Origin: Candidatus Gastranaerophilales bacterium
Lineage (GTDB): Bacteria > Cyanobacteriota > Vampirovibrionia > Gastranaerophilales > Gastranaerophilaceae
Assembly (NCBI GenBank): GCA_944325615.1
Contig: CALVAU010000166.1
Location: 1 to 5,892, forward strand
Direction: 5' to 3'
DNA: 5,892 bases
How positions within the stretch are numbered: position 1 is the stretch's first letter; every line of letters starts with the position of its first letter. The position numbers were made by a program, and so were the translations under genes. The notes under the pieces were generated by a model. That model made no database searches. It was given only the letters and a program-made list of their open reading frames with translations, and was not told where the DNA came from. Positions 1-5,796 of this stretch are shown one piece after another.

Positions 1-1
1 A

Positions 2-517
2 TTATTCAAGAACAGAATGAATGTTGTAAAAGTAGCAAGTACGAGTGATTTTCAAGGAGACACTCAAGGAGAAACAGACTATTATAAAATTATCAATGTA
101 GATACTGCTGACAAAACAGATTACACAGCTTTTGCAACTCTACACGCAGGTGCAACTGATGCTAACTCGTTTCCTGATATATCAACAGGAGGTAAATGGC
201 CAACAGAATTGACTATGTTGTTCTTTAATGATGGAATTACATTTATTTTTGATAACACTCAAGGTAATTGTGCTGCAGCCACTCAGACTACAACTGACCA
301 TTACTGCTATGGATTTATTGACGTAAATGGTCAAAAAGCACCTAACAGAGTTGTAGCATGTGATGGAGTTGGCACTGGAAAAGTAATTGATGAAACTGGA
401 ACAGACAATGCTAATTGTACTGTAACTAACCCGACAGATATTTATCCGATTGCTATGTTTGACCAATCAATCGTACCTGCATCAGCAGCAGCTCGTGCAG
501 TACTTTATGCAAAATAA
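2..517 (+). CDS. Pseudopilin-like (type II secretion/type IV pilin family) protein, 5' end missing
   Basis: The reading frame is open to the left edge. The first in-window ATG (17) has no Shine-Dalgarno sequence, so the true start very probably lies upstream and about 171 C-terminal residues are visible. The visible part has no membrane segment and is rich in Thr, Ala, Asp and Asn, as expected for an exported globular domain. The stretch LTMLFFNDGITFIFDN followed by CYGFIDVNGQKAPN resembles the C-terminal half of the prepilin-type proteins abundant in gut Melainabacteria, where a DG-containing strand precedes a DVNG-x-K-x-PN loop, comparable to calcium-binding loops in GspG-type pseudopilins. 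The later IYPIAMFDQSIVPA fits the usual C-terminal strand of that group. Four cysteines could form disulfides outside the cytoplasm. The diagnostic N-terminal prepilin cleavage site is outside the window, so the family call is an inference. A strong terminator follows the stop, so this gene ends its transcript. Confidence 0.5.
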   Translation, partial: LFKNRMNVVKVASTSDFQGDTQGETDYYKIINVDTADKTDYTAFATLHAGATDANSFPDISTGGKWPTELTMLFFNDGITFIFDNTQGNCAAATQTTTDHYCYGFIDVNGQKAPNRVVACDGVGTGKVIDETGTDNANCTVTNPTDIYPIAMFDQSIVPASAAARAVLYAK

Positions 518-572
518 AAAGATACCATAATATAAGTTAAGTTTTTATAACTTAAACTATTTGTTATAATTC

Positions 573-607
573 TCGCCTTAGCTCACCTAGGGCGATTTTC
601 TTTTTTC
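573..607 (+). terminator. Intrinsic terminator of the pilin-like gene
   Basis: A 9-bp stem (573-581 with 587-595, one G-U pair) encloses a 5-base loop and is followed directly by the U-rich run TTTTCTTTTTT (596-606). It starts 55 bases after the stop codon. A weaker AT-only hairpin lies just before it (537-543 with 549-555). Confidence 0.85.
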
Positions 608-616
608 TGCATTTTG

Positions 617-646
617 TCTTGAGATCCTGAAATAAATTCAGGATGA
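617..646 (-). repeat. Dispersed palindromic repeat, copy A1
   Basis: This 30-base unit matches 1073-1102 at 29 of 30 positions. Its core is a perfect hairpin, ATCCTGAA (624-631) and TTCAGGAT (637-644), with a 5-base loop. Read on the minus strand it begins TCATCCTGA and ends ATCTCA, the same skeleton as the copies at 1111-1139 and 1151-1184. Repeats of the style GTCATYCTGA...GATCTC occur between genes in many unrelated bacteria. No coding content is seen. Confidence 0.75.
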
Positions 647-781
647 TTTTCATATATTTTTAACGTTCATGGAATAACATACCTAAATCTAAAATATTAT
701 ATAGCCGCCGACCGATATTGTACAGACAGCAGTCATTTTATGGAAAAGAATGTACCAAGAAAAGAAAACACGCTGATTGTT

Positions 782-870
782 TAATCACTACTAAACTCAA
801 CTCTAAGCGGATTAACTCGCTCACGCTCAAACAAAATCCGCTTTGTAATTGTTTCGTTAAGTAGTGATTA
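782..870. repeat. Long imperfect inverted repeat enclosing the first twin hairpin
   Basis: The arm 782-796 (TAATCACTACTAAAC) pairs with 856-870 (GTTAAGTAGTGATTA) at 14 of 15 positions, with a single A-A mismatch. Inside it, after an internal loop, lies the 9-bp hairpin at 805-843, so the whole segment can fold as one two-tier hairpin. The base of the right arm can alternatively pair with CAATAAT at 903-909. Confidence 0.65.
805..843 (+). repeat. Twin hairpin, copy 1 (conserved loop, own stem)
   Basis: A perfect 9-bp stem, AAGCGGATT (805-813) and AATCCGCTT (835-843), carries a 21-base loop (814-834) containing CTCGCTCACGCTC. The loop is identical at 20 of 21 positions to the reverse complement of the loop at 938-958, while the stem differs beyond its first four bases. 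Confidence 0.8.
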
Positions 871-928
871 TTGATTAAAAATCGCGACGATAGCGGAGTG
901 AGCAATAATTGCTGGCGAAAGGATATCA

Positions 929-967
929 AAGCCGTCATTGTCTGAGCGTGAGCGAGTTTGACGGCTT
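929..967 (-). repeat. Twin hairpin, copy 2 (inverted, different stem)
   Basis: A perfect 9-bp stem, AAGCCGTCA (929-937) and TGACGGCTT (959-967), carries a 21-base loop (938-958) containing GAGCGTGAGCGAG. On the minus strand this loop equals the loop of the 805-843 hairpin except for one base (CTCAGAC against CTCAAAC). Stem length and loop length are the same in both copies, and the stem sequence has changed on both arms together. Confidence 0.8.
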
Positions 968-1018
968 CTTCTTGAGCCTTGCTAATTATTAGTGAACGCA
1001 GCGTGTCGATGGTTTTGA

Positions 1019-1042
1019 GGCACTTTTTCCACAAAAAGTGCC
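1019..1042. repeat. Perfect 10-bp hairpin
   Basis: GGCACTTTTT (1019-1028) pairs with AAAAAGTGCC (1033-1042) around the 4-base loop CCAC. No U tract follows on either strand, so it does not look like an ordinary terminator. It marks the right edge of the structured segment. Confidence 0.7.
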
Positions 1043-1072
1043 CCTGTCCGGAGGACTTTTATAGTTACATAA

Positions 1073-1102
1073 TCTTGAGATCATGAAATAAATTCAGGAT
1101 GA
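1073..1102 (-). repeat. Dispersed palindromic repeat, copy A2
   Basis: This copy is identical to 617-646 except for one base (TCATGAA for TCCTGAA), which introduces an A-G mismatch into the otherwise perfect 8-bp stem. It lies only 8 bases before the next, facing pair of repeats. Confidence 0.75.
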
Positions 1103-1110
1103 CATAACTC

Positions 1111-1184
1111 TGTCATTCTGAGCGAAGCGAAGAATCTCATCAACCTTAATTGAGCTTCTTCGGGGGTTGCCCCTCAGGATGACA
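1111..1184. repeat. Two facing copies of the palindromic repeat (B1 and B2) forming a long hairpin
   Basis: B1 (1111-1139, plus) reads TGTCATTCTGAG then CGAAGAATCTCA. B2 (1151-1184, minus) reads TGTCATCCTGAG then CGAAGAAGCTCA, with a different centre containing a small GGGG/CCCC hairpin (1163-1173). Facing each other, they pair over 12 outer positions (1111-1122 with 1173-1184, one G-U) and 11 of 12 inner positions (1128-1139 with 1151-1162) around an 11-base loop. The wording GTCATTCTGAGCGAAGCGAA is a familiar intergenic repeat of many bacterial genomes. It ends about 50 bases before the purA promoter. Confidence 0.75.
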
Positions 1185-1232
1185 GGGGATAAAAATTAAA
1201 AATATCTTTTTAATGAATTATTTTTATTTCCG

Positions 1233-1241
1233 TGCTAAAAT
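1233..1241 (+). promoter_or_regulatory. Extended -10 promoter for purA
   Basis: TGCTAAAAT is a TG-n extended -10 element with the hexamer TAAAAT at 1236-1241. The -35 region is only AT-rich, with no good TTGACA match, which is tolerated by extended -10 promoters. Transcription would start near 1248, leaving a leader of about 30 bases, too short for a purine riboswitch. Confidence 0.55.
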
Positions 1242-1264
1242 TGTACTGTTGAAAAAAGATTTAC

Positions 1265-1271
1265 AGAAGGG
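1265..1271 (+). promoter_or_regulatory. purA ribosome binding site, decides the start
   Basis: AGAAGGG ends 2 bases before the ATG at 1274 but 8 bases before the ATG at 1280. Only the second spacing is workable, so translation should begin at 1280 (MTNKVVVG). Confidence 0.75.
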
Positions 1272-1279
1272 ATATGGAT

Positions 1280-2557
1280 ATGACAAACAAAGTTGTAGTA
1301 GGTTCTCAATGGGGCGATGAAGGTAAAGCTAAAATTACCGATCTTTTAGCACAAGATGCAGAACTTATAATCAGATATCAAGGCGGATGCAACGCCGGAC
1401 ATACGGTTGTTGCAAACGGGAATACTTACAAATTTCACTTAATCCCATCTGGAATTTTATATAAGGGTAAAACTTGCTTTTTAGGTGCCGGTACCGTTAT
1501 TTTGCCAGAAGCTTTTGAGGCGGAAGTAAATGAGCTTATATCACAAGGGATTGACGTTTCAGGTCTGAAAATCAGCCCGCTTGCATCTATCACAATGCCT
1601 TATCACACAGAAGTTGACGGCTATTCAGAAAGTACTGCCGGTAAAGGCAAAATCGGCACCACTAAAAAAGGTATCGGACCAACTTACACAGATAAAGCAG
1701 CAAGAATCGGATTAAAAATAGGCGATTTGTACAACATCGAGACATTAAATGAAAAACTTGATATTATTTTACCTTTAAAAAATAAAACATTAGAAAAAGT
1801 TTATGGATTGCAGCCTTATACAAAAGATTGCATTTTAGCACTTTGTGAAAAATATGCAAAAATCTTTGCACCTTACGTATGCTTTGAATGGCAGGAATTA
1901 TTGGAAAATTCCCGTAAAAAACAAATTCTTTTTGAAGGTGCTCAAGGGGTTATGCTTGATGTAGATTACGGTACATATCCTTTTGTTACCTCATCAAACC
2001 CGATAGGCGGCGGAGCTGCAACTGGAAGCGGGTATGGCCCGACTATGATTGATGAAGTTATAGGTGTTGCAAAAGCTTATGTTACTCGTGTCGGAGAAGG
2101 TCCGTTCGTTACTGAATTAAACGATGAAGTTGGCAAAAAAATTCAAGACATAGGTCATGAATTTGGGGTCACAACTGGACGTCCTCGTCGCTGCGGTTGG
2201 TTTGACGCCGTAATTATGAGATACTCAGTACTCGTTGGAGGACTTACATCAATTGCGCTTACTAAAGCTGATGTATTCGATACTTTTGACGAAATTAAGG
2301 TATGTACAGCATATAAAGATACTCGCGACGGCAAAATTTACAAATCATACCCGACTGATGTATTTATGCATAAATATTTAGAGCCCGTATATGAAACTCA
2401 TAAAGGCTGGAATAGCGATATTTCAGGAATTCGCGAATATGACAAGTTACCTGAAAATTGCAGAAAATACCTTGAAAGACTCGAAGAATTGCTTGGCGTT
2501 CCAGTATCTATCGTAAGCGTAGGCCCTGATAGAGAACAAACAATTTTCAAAAAATAG
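1280..2557 (+). CDS. purA: Adenylosuccinate synthase
   Basis: A cytoplasmic GTP-dependent ligase that joins aspartate to IMP to give adenylosuccinate, the committed step from IMP to AMP. The 425 residues match the usual bacterial length (about 425-432). With the start at 1280, residue numbers coincide with the E. coli enzyme: the loop GDEGKAK at 12-18 with catalytic Asp13, and GGCNAGHT at 35-42 with catalytic His41. Further signatures are IGTTKKGIGPTYTDKAAR near 125-142 (IMP site), FEGAQG near 218, TYPFVTSSNP near 232, TTGRPRRCGWFD near 298 (the mobile loop that binds aspartate), TKAD near 328 (guanine recognition) and GPDREQTI at the C-terminus. One departure is Ala17 where the loop normally has Gly (GDEGKGK). 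An upstream ATG at 1274 is rejected because of ribosome binding site spacing. The M16 peptidase gene follows after 59 bases without a convincing terminator. Confidence 0.97.
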   Translation: MTNKVVVGSQWGDEGKAKITDLLAQDAELIIRYQGGCNAGHTVVANGNTYKFHLIPSGILYKGKTCFLGAGTVILPEAFEAEVNELISQGIDVSGLKISPLASITMPYHTEVDGYSESTAGKGKIGTTKKGIGPTYTDKAARIGLKIGDLYNIETLNEKLDIILPLKNKTLEKVYGLQPYTKDCILALCEKYAKIFAPYVCFEWQELLENSRKKQILFEGAQGVMLDVDYGTYPFVTSSNPIGGGAATGSGYGPTMIDEVIGVAKAYVTRVGEGPFVTELNDEVGKKIQDIGHEFGVTTGRPRRCGWFDAVIMRYSVLVGGLTSIALTKADVFDTFDEIKVCTAYKDTRDGKIYKSYPTDVFMHKYLEPVYETHKGWNSDISGIREYDKLPENCRKYLERLEELLGVPVSIVSVGPDREQTIFKK

Positions 2558-2604
2558 ACAGGCAATTTTTTATCTTTTCATGTTTTTATTAACATATAGG
2601 TAGT

Positions 2605-2609
2605 AAGGA
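2605..2609 (+). promoter_or_regulatory. Ribosome binding site of the M16 peptidase gene
   Basis: AAGGA lies 7 bases before the ATG at 2617 and supports that start. The first conserved domain begins only near residue 65, so the N-terminal extension is probably translated. Confidence 0.7.
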
Positions 2610-2616
2610 AATATAT

Positions 2617-5436
2617 ATGTTAAAGATTACCCCTCAATTTACAGCAAATAAAATCGGTTTTAGAAGTAACATTCAAGAAGATAAAAAGCAGGATAATATT
2701 CAGGATAGCCAGACATTACAACAAACTATGCCTGTAAGTACACCTGATTATGCAGTAAAAACGCCTATAAAATATCAAAAGTTGGGTGAAATCAAGTTTC
2801 CTGCAAATACCAATGCGACGTTATACAAACTTGCAAACGGGCAGCGTATCGTAATAATTCCAAGAGAAGGCAAAACCGTTCTTAGAACTTATGTAAATAC
2901 AGGTTCGATGAATGAGCCTGACAATTTGAGAGGAATAAGTCATTATATTGAACATAACCTTTTTAACGGCTCAGAAGGGCTTGATGCCGGTGATTTTTTC
3001 AAACGCGTAGATAAAATGGGGGCTTCAACTAACGCAAGCACAGGATTTTCTGAAACAAATTATTTCATAAGCTCTAATCTTCTTAACAAAAACGATTTGG
3101 AAGAAAAGATTAAACTTCATGCTTCAATGCTTGAGACACCAAAATTTGCCCTCGATATGCTCGAAAAAGAAAAAGGCATTGTAAATTCAGAAATTAACAT
3201 GATTACAGCTGATCCCCAAAATATAGGGATTAACAAAGCTATCAAAAATTTATACCAAATTAATACAAATTCAATAGATATGATAGGCGGCACAACTTCA
3301 AATATCACAAATCTTACAAGAGATGACGTCGTTAATTACTTCAATAATAACTACTATCCTGCAAATATGGTAACTGTAATTACAGGAGAAGTTGAGCCTG
3401 AAAGTACTATGAAACTGATTTCTAAGTATTTTTCTTCAACAAAACAGCCTCAAAAGTCAAGACATATTGAAGATTTCAAACCAATCAACAACCCCGTAAG
3501 AGAAGATATTATATCAGATAAAGCAACTGCAGCGTCTGTAATTTTAGCCTTTAACGGGCCAAAAAACAATAACGCTAAAGAAAAAATTCTTACCCAAGCT
3601 CTCGGACAAATACTTACAATGTCTAAGACTTCAAGAATTGATAAAAAATTAAAAGAGTTAAACAGCTCTGCATTCACCGAACTTGAAAGAATAAGTACTC
3701 AGCCTAACGATAACAGAACTATTTTGATTATTGCTGAAGGAACTGAAAATAACTCTGAAAAAATTATTAAAACTATTTATACAGAAATTTCAAAACTTAT
3801 TCAAAGCCCTCCGTCAGAAGAAGAATTGAACGTGGTAAAAAAACGCATGCTCAAAGATTTTTCAAATCTTTTTGAATATTCATCTTACACAAACAATATT
3901 ATAGGCGGAGCTTTTCAGGATAATGATATAAATATGCTTACAGATTTTGAAAAAATAGTAAATTCCCTTACTCCTCAAGATATTCAAAATGCCGCAAAAG
4001 AATTTTTGGATTTAAACAGAGCCTCATTAACAGTTGTACACCCAGCGACGGCAACGGAAGAATCTATTAAATCAAATTATAACAATCTGAAAAACATATC
4101 ATTTACAGGCTCTAGTTCACCCAAACAAGCAATAAATATGGATAAAGTTAAAGAATATAAACTTGATAACAATTTTGAAGTTGTATTGCACGATACAAAC
4201 AACAATAATGCTTGTTTTGATATTCTATATACAAATAACAAATATCTTCCAAATACAAAACCCGCAACTGCAAACCTTTTATTCAAAATCCTAAATGCAG
4301 GCACCATAGATAAAAACGAAATAGAATTTCAACAGGATCTTGATAAATTATCAATTGATACTGTCTTTGCTTCTGGGGATACGGATTTGAAAATCAAATC
4401 AAACTTTTTCGCAGATGATATGCAAGCAGCTTTAAAATATACAAAAGAGGTTCTAAAGAATCCCCGATTTACACAAGAAACTCTCGATAAAATGAAAAGT
4501 GAATTAAAAGATGAAATAGAAACTCTTGATAAAGATGCAGCAGACAAACTTATGCCTGAATTATTCAAAGGACTTCCCCTAGGATATACCAAAGAAGAAA
4601 TTCTAAGCTCAATTGATTCTGTAACTATTCAAGATATTAAATCTTTATATGATTTTATAATTTCTAACGGACAAGCAAATATTGTCGTATCAGCTCCGTT
4701 TTCTAAAAAGCCTGAATTAAAGCAAATAATATTTAATGAAATGGCTGAAATGCCAAAAGTTAGCCCCAAAAACTCAAATATAAAACAAATATATCAAGAA
4801 ATACCGGGAACTAAAGTATTGACAGATACTTTCACAAAGCCTCAAGCTCAAATAATTAAAGCGTATAAATTCAAAATGAATCAGAATATGAAAGATGAAA
4901 TTACTCTAAATCTTCTGAATACAATTTTGGGCGGTAATCCATCCTCAAGATTGTTCCAAGATTTACGAGAAAAACAAAAGCTCGCATATTCAGTCCATTC
5001 TAATTTGAATATAATCGATGATATCGGTACTATTGAGTTGGAAATTGGAACGACAACAGAAAATAAAGACACCAATGAAATCAGTTATGAAAATCTTCAA
5101 AAATCAATAGACGGATTTAACAAACATATTAACAAAATCAAATCCGAAAAGGTGTCAGATGAAGAATTGAATAATGCTAAATTAAGTTTAAAAAATGCAA
5201 TTTTGAATTCAAATGAAACTAATTCTGGCAAAAATAAATCTCTAGAATACGGACTTATCTCACCTTATGGTATCAATTCTGAAAATTTAATTTTGAAAAT
5301 GATTGATGAGATTACATCTGATGACATTTATAATGCCGCAAATTACATCTTTAAAGGTAAGCCTATTTATTCAATTCTTGCAACAGATAACACCTTAAAA
5401 GCAAACAAAGATTACTTAGATAAACTATCAGCTTAA
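2617..5436 (+). CDS. M16 family zinc metallopeptidase, single-chain two-half (pitrilysin-like) form
   Basis: A predicted zinc endopeptidase of 939 residues with two similar halves that should close into a clam-shell chamber. The N-terminal half (about 65-470) has the inverted zinc motif HYIEH at 109-113 (His109, Glu112, His113) and the third ligand Glu192 in GIVNSEI, so the metal site is complete. The C-terminal half (about 510-925) lacks HxxEH, reading LLFKILNAGT in the equivalent place, but has the well-conserved SSRLFQDLREKQKLAYS at 776-792 with the Arg784/Tyr791 pair that helps catalysis in this family. The matching place in the first half is degenerate (TSRIDKKLKELNSSAFT, 338-354, with Lys and Phe). 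This split is the normal layout of fused M16 enzymes. There is no signal peptide or membrane segment. Residues 1-50 are a polar, Gln-rich, low-complexity leader. Substrate unknown; it probably degrades peptides. The 3' end overlaps the convergent DUF378 gene by 4 bases. Confidence 0.93.
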   Translation: MLKITPQFTANKIGFRSNIQEDKKQDNIQDSQTLQQTMPVSTPDYAVKTPIKYQKLGEIKFPANTNATLYKLANGQRIVIIPREGKTVLRTYVNTGSMNEPDNLRGISHYIEHNLFNGSEGLDAGDFFKRVDKMGASTNASTGFSETNYFISSNLLNKNDLEEKIKLHASMLETPKFALDMLEKEKGIVNSEINMITADPQNIGINKAIKNLYQINTNSIDMIGGTTSNITNLTRDDVVNYFNNNYYPANMVTVITGEVEPESTMKLISKYFSSTKQPQKSRHIEDFKPINNPVREDIISDKATAASVILAFNGPKNNNAKEKILTQALGQILTMSKTSRIDKKLKELNSSAFTELERISTQPNDNRTILIIAEGTENNSEKIIKTIYTEISKLIQSPPSEEELNVVKKRMLKDFSNLFEYSSYTNNIIGGAFQDNDINMLTDFEKIVNSLTPQDIQNAAKEFLDLNRASLTVVHPATATEESIKSNYNNLKNISFTGSSSPKQAINMDKVKEYKLDNNFEVVLHDTNNNNACFDILYTNNKYLPNTKPATANLLFKILNAGTIDKNEIEFQQDLDKLSIDTVFASGDTDLKIKSNFFADDMQAALKYTKEVLKNPRFTQETLDKMKSELKDEIETLDKDAADKLMPELFKGLPLGYTKEEILSSIDSVTIQDIKSLYDFIISNGQANIVVSAPFSKKPELKQIIFNEMAEMPKVSPKNSNIKQIYQEIPGTKVLTDTFTKPQAQIIKAYKFKMNQNMKDEITLNLLNTILGGNPSSRLFQDLREKQKLAYSVHSNLNIIDDIGTIELEIGTTTENKDTNEISYENLQKSIDGFNKHINKIKSEKVSDEELNNAKLSLKNAILNSNETNSGKNKSLEYGLISPYGINSENLILKMIDEITSDDIYNAANYIFKGKPIYSILATDNTLKANKDYLDKLSA

Positions 5437-5636
5437 TCAAATTTGGATAAATCTTTATAAGCCGTAAAAGCATATACTATAGCTGACAATCCGACAAGGA
5501 TATAGACAATTCTTGATAATAAAGTCATATCCCCAAATATAAGAGCAACCAAATCAATACCAAAAGCTCCTACAAGTCCCCAGTTCAAAGCACCTACAAG
5601 TACAAGTACGAACGTAATAATTTTTACAATATGCAT
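5433..5636 (-). CDS. DUF378 family (YuzA-like) small membrane protein
   Basis: A 67-residue protein with two membrane helices: residues about 3-24 (IVKIITFVLVLVGALNWGLV) and about 38-60 (TLLSRIVYILVGLSAIVYAF). The family signature is plain: GALNWGLVG, then F-x-IDLV and LSRIVYILVGL. DUF378 proteins are found in many bacteria and their function is unknown. Three in-frame ATGs are possible (5660, 5645, 5636). AAGGAG at 5651-5646 sits 9 bases before the ATG at 5636, overlaps no other good spacing and gives the typical N-terminus, so 5636 is chosen. The gene stands alone on the minus strand between the GAPDH terminator and the convergent peptidase gene, whose stop codon shares bases with its own (TTAA, 5433-5436). 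Its start lies within an 11-bp inverted repeat that may control translation. Confidence 0.9.
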   Translation of the reverse strand: MHIVKIITFVLVLVGALNWGLVGAFGIDLVALIFGDMTLLSRIVYILVGLSAIVYAFTAYKDLSKFD

Positions 5637-5663
5637 AATATACATCTCCTTTTTATGCATATT
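5628..5663 (-). promoter_or_regulatory. Perfect inverted repeat over the DUF378 ribosome binding site and start codon
   Basis: AATATGCATAA (5628-5638) and TTATGCATATT (5653-5663) are exact reverse complements over 11 bases around a 14-base centre. In the minus-strand mRNA the Shine-Dalgarno AAGGAG (5651-5646) falls in the loop and the start AUG (5636-5634) in the 3' arm. Each arm also contains the self-palindrome TATGCATA, so a DNA-level paired operator is an alternative reading. Confidence 0.6.
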
Positions 5664-5729
5664 ATTACAAACTGATCAAATTCTTTCATTACCCTATATT
5701 CTAATAATTTAAGGTTATTGTTAATTAGA

Positions 5730-5777
5730 AAATTAAATAATAAAAAAGGCAAGGTTAAAAACTTAACCTTGCCTTTT
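5730..5777 (-). terminator. gap: Intrinsic terminator of the GAPDH gene
   Basis: A perfect 15-bp stem (5744-5758 with 5763-5777, containing GGCAAGGTTAA) closes a 4-base loop. On the minus strand it is followed by TTTTTTATTATTTAATT, a good U tract. It begins 19 bases after the gap stop codon. On the plus strand only four Ts follow, so it may also stop plus-strand read-through from the peptidase gene, though less efficiently. Confidence 0.92.
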
Positions 5778-5796
5778 GATTCTATAATTCTAAAAA

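Larger units (their letters stand above)
731..1042. other. Structured non-coding segment, possible MITE-like element
   Basis: About 310 bases with no credible gene but several hairpins: 782-870 (long, imperfect), 805-843, 929-967 and 1019-1042. The left edge (GTCATTTTATGGAAAAGAAT, 731-750) loosely resembles the reverse complement of the right edge (GGCACTTTTTGTGGAAAAAG on the minus strand, 1042-1023). They share TGGAAAA and the flanking T run, which would be a poor terminal inverted repeat. No transposase and no clear target duplication is visible. A 98-codon minus-strand frame runs across the segment, but it reads straight through the palindromes and has no ribosome binding site. The segment could be a non-autonomous mobile element, a decayed intergenic repeat or a structured RNA; the sequence does not decide. 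Confidence 0.45.

Noticed and set aside
182..466. Minus-strand open frame inside the pilin-like gene
   Set aside because: Shadow of the plus-strand gene, Ser/Ile/Cys-rich, with no ribosome binding site and no recognisable domain. The same applies to the minus-strand frames within 3117-5075 opposite the peptidase.
805..967. CRISPR array
   Set aside because: There are only two copies of the repeated word, in opposite orientation, with no regular spacers.
738..1034. 98-codon minus-strand open frame in the purA upstream region
   Set aside because: It reads straight through the perfect hairpins and repeat loops, has no ribosome binding site, and its composition follows the repeats. The peptide resembles no family I recognise.
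2549..2571. Possible terminator after purA
   Set aside because: The A run at 2549-2554 can pair with the T run at 2566-2571, but the stem is only A-U pairs and includes the stop codon. It is too weak to call a terminator.
2575..2604. Separate promoter for the M16 peptidase gene
   Set aside because: TTTTCA and TATAGG are present but only 14 bases apart, and the stretch is simply AT-rich. A promoter here is possible but not supported.
5664..5743. Promoter for DUF378 on the minus strand
   Set aside because: Several AT-rich hexamers (TTAACA, TATAGG, TTGATC) occur, but no pair has both good matches and a 16-18 base spacing at a workable distance from the start.
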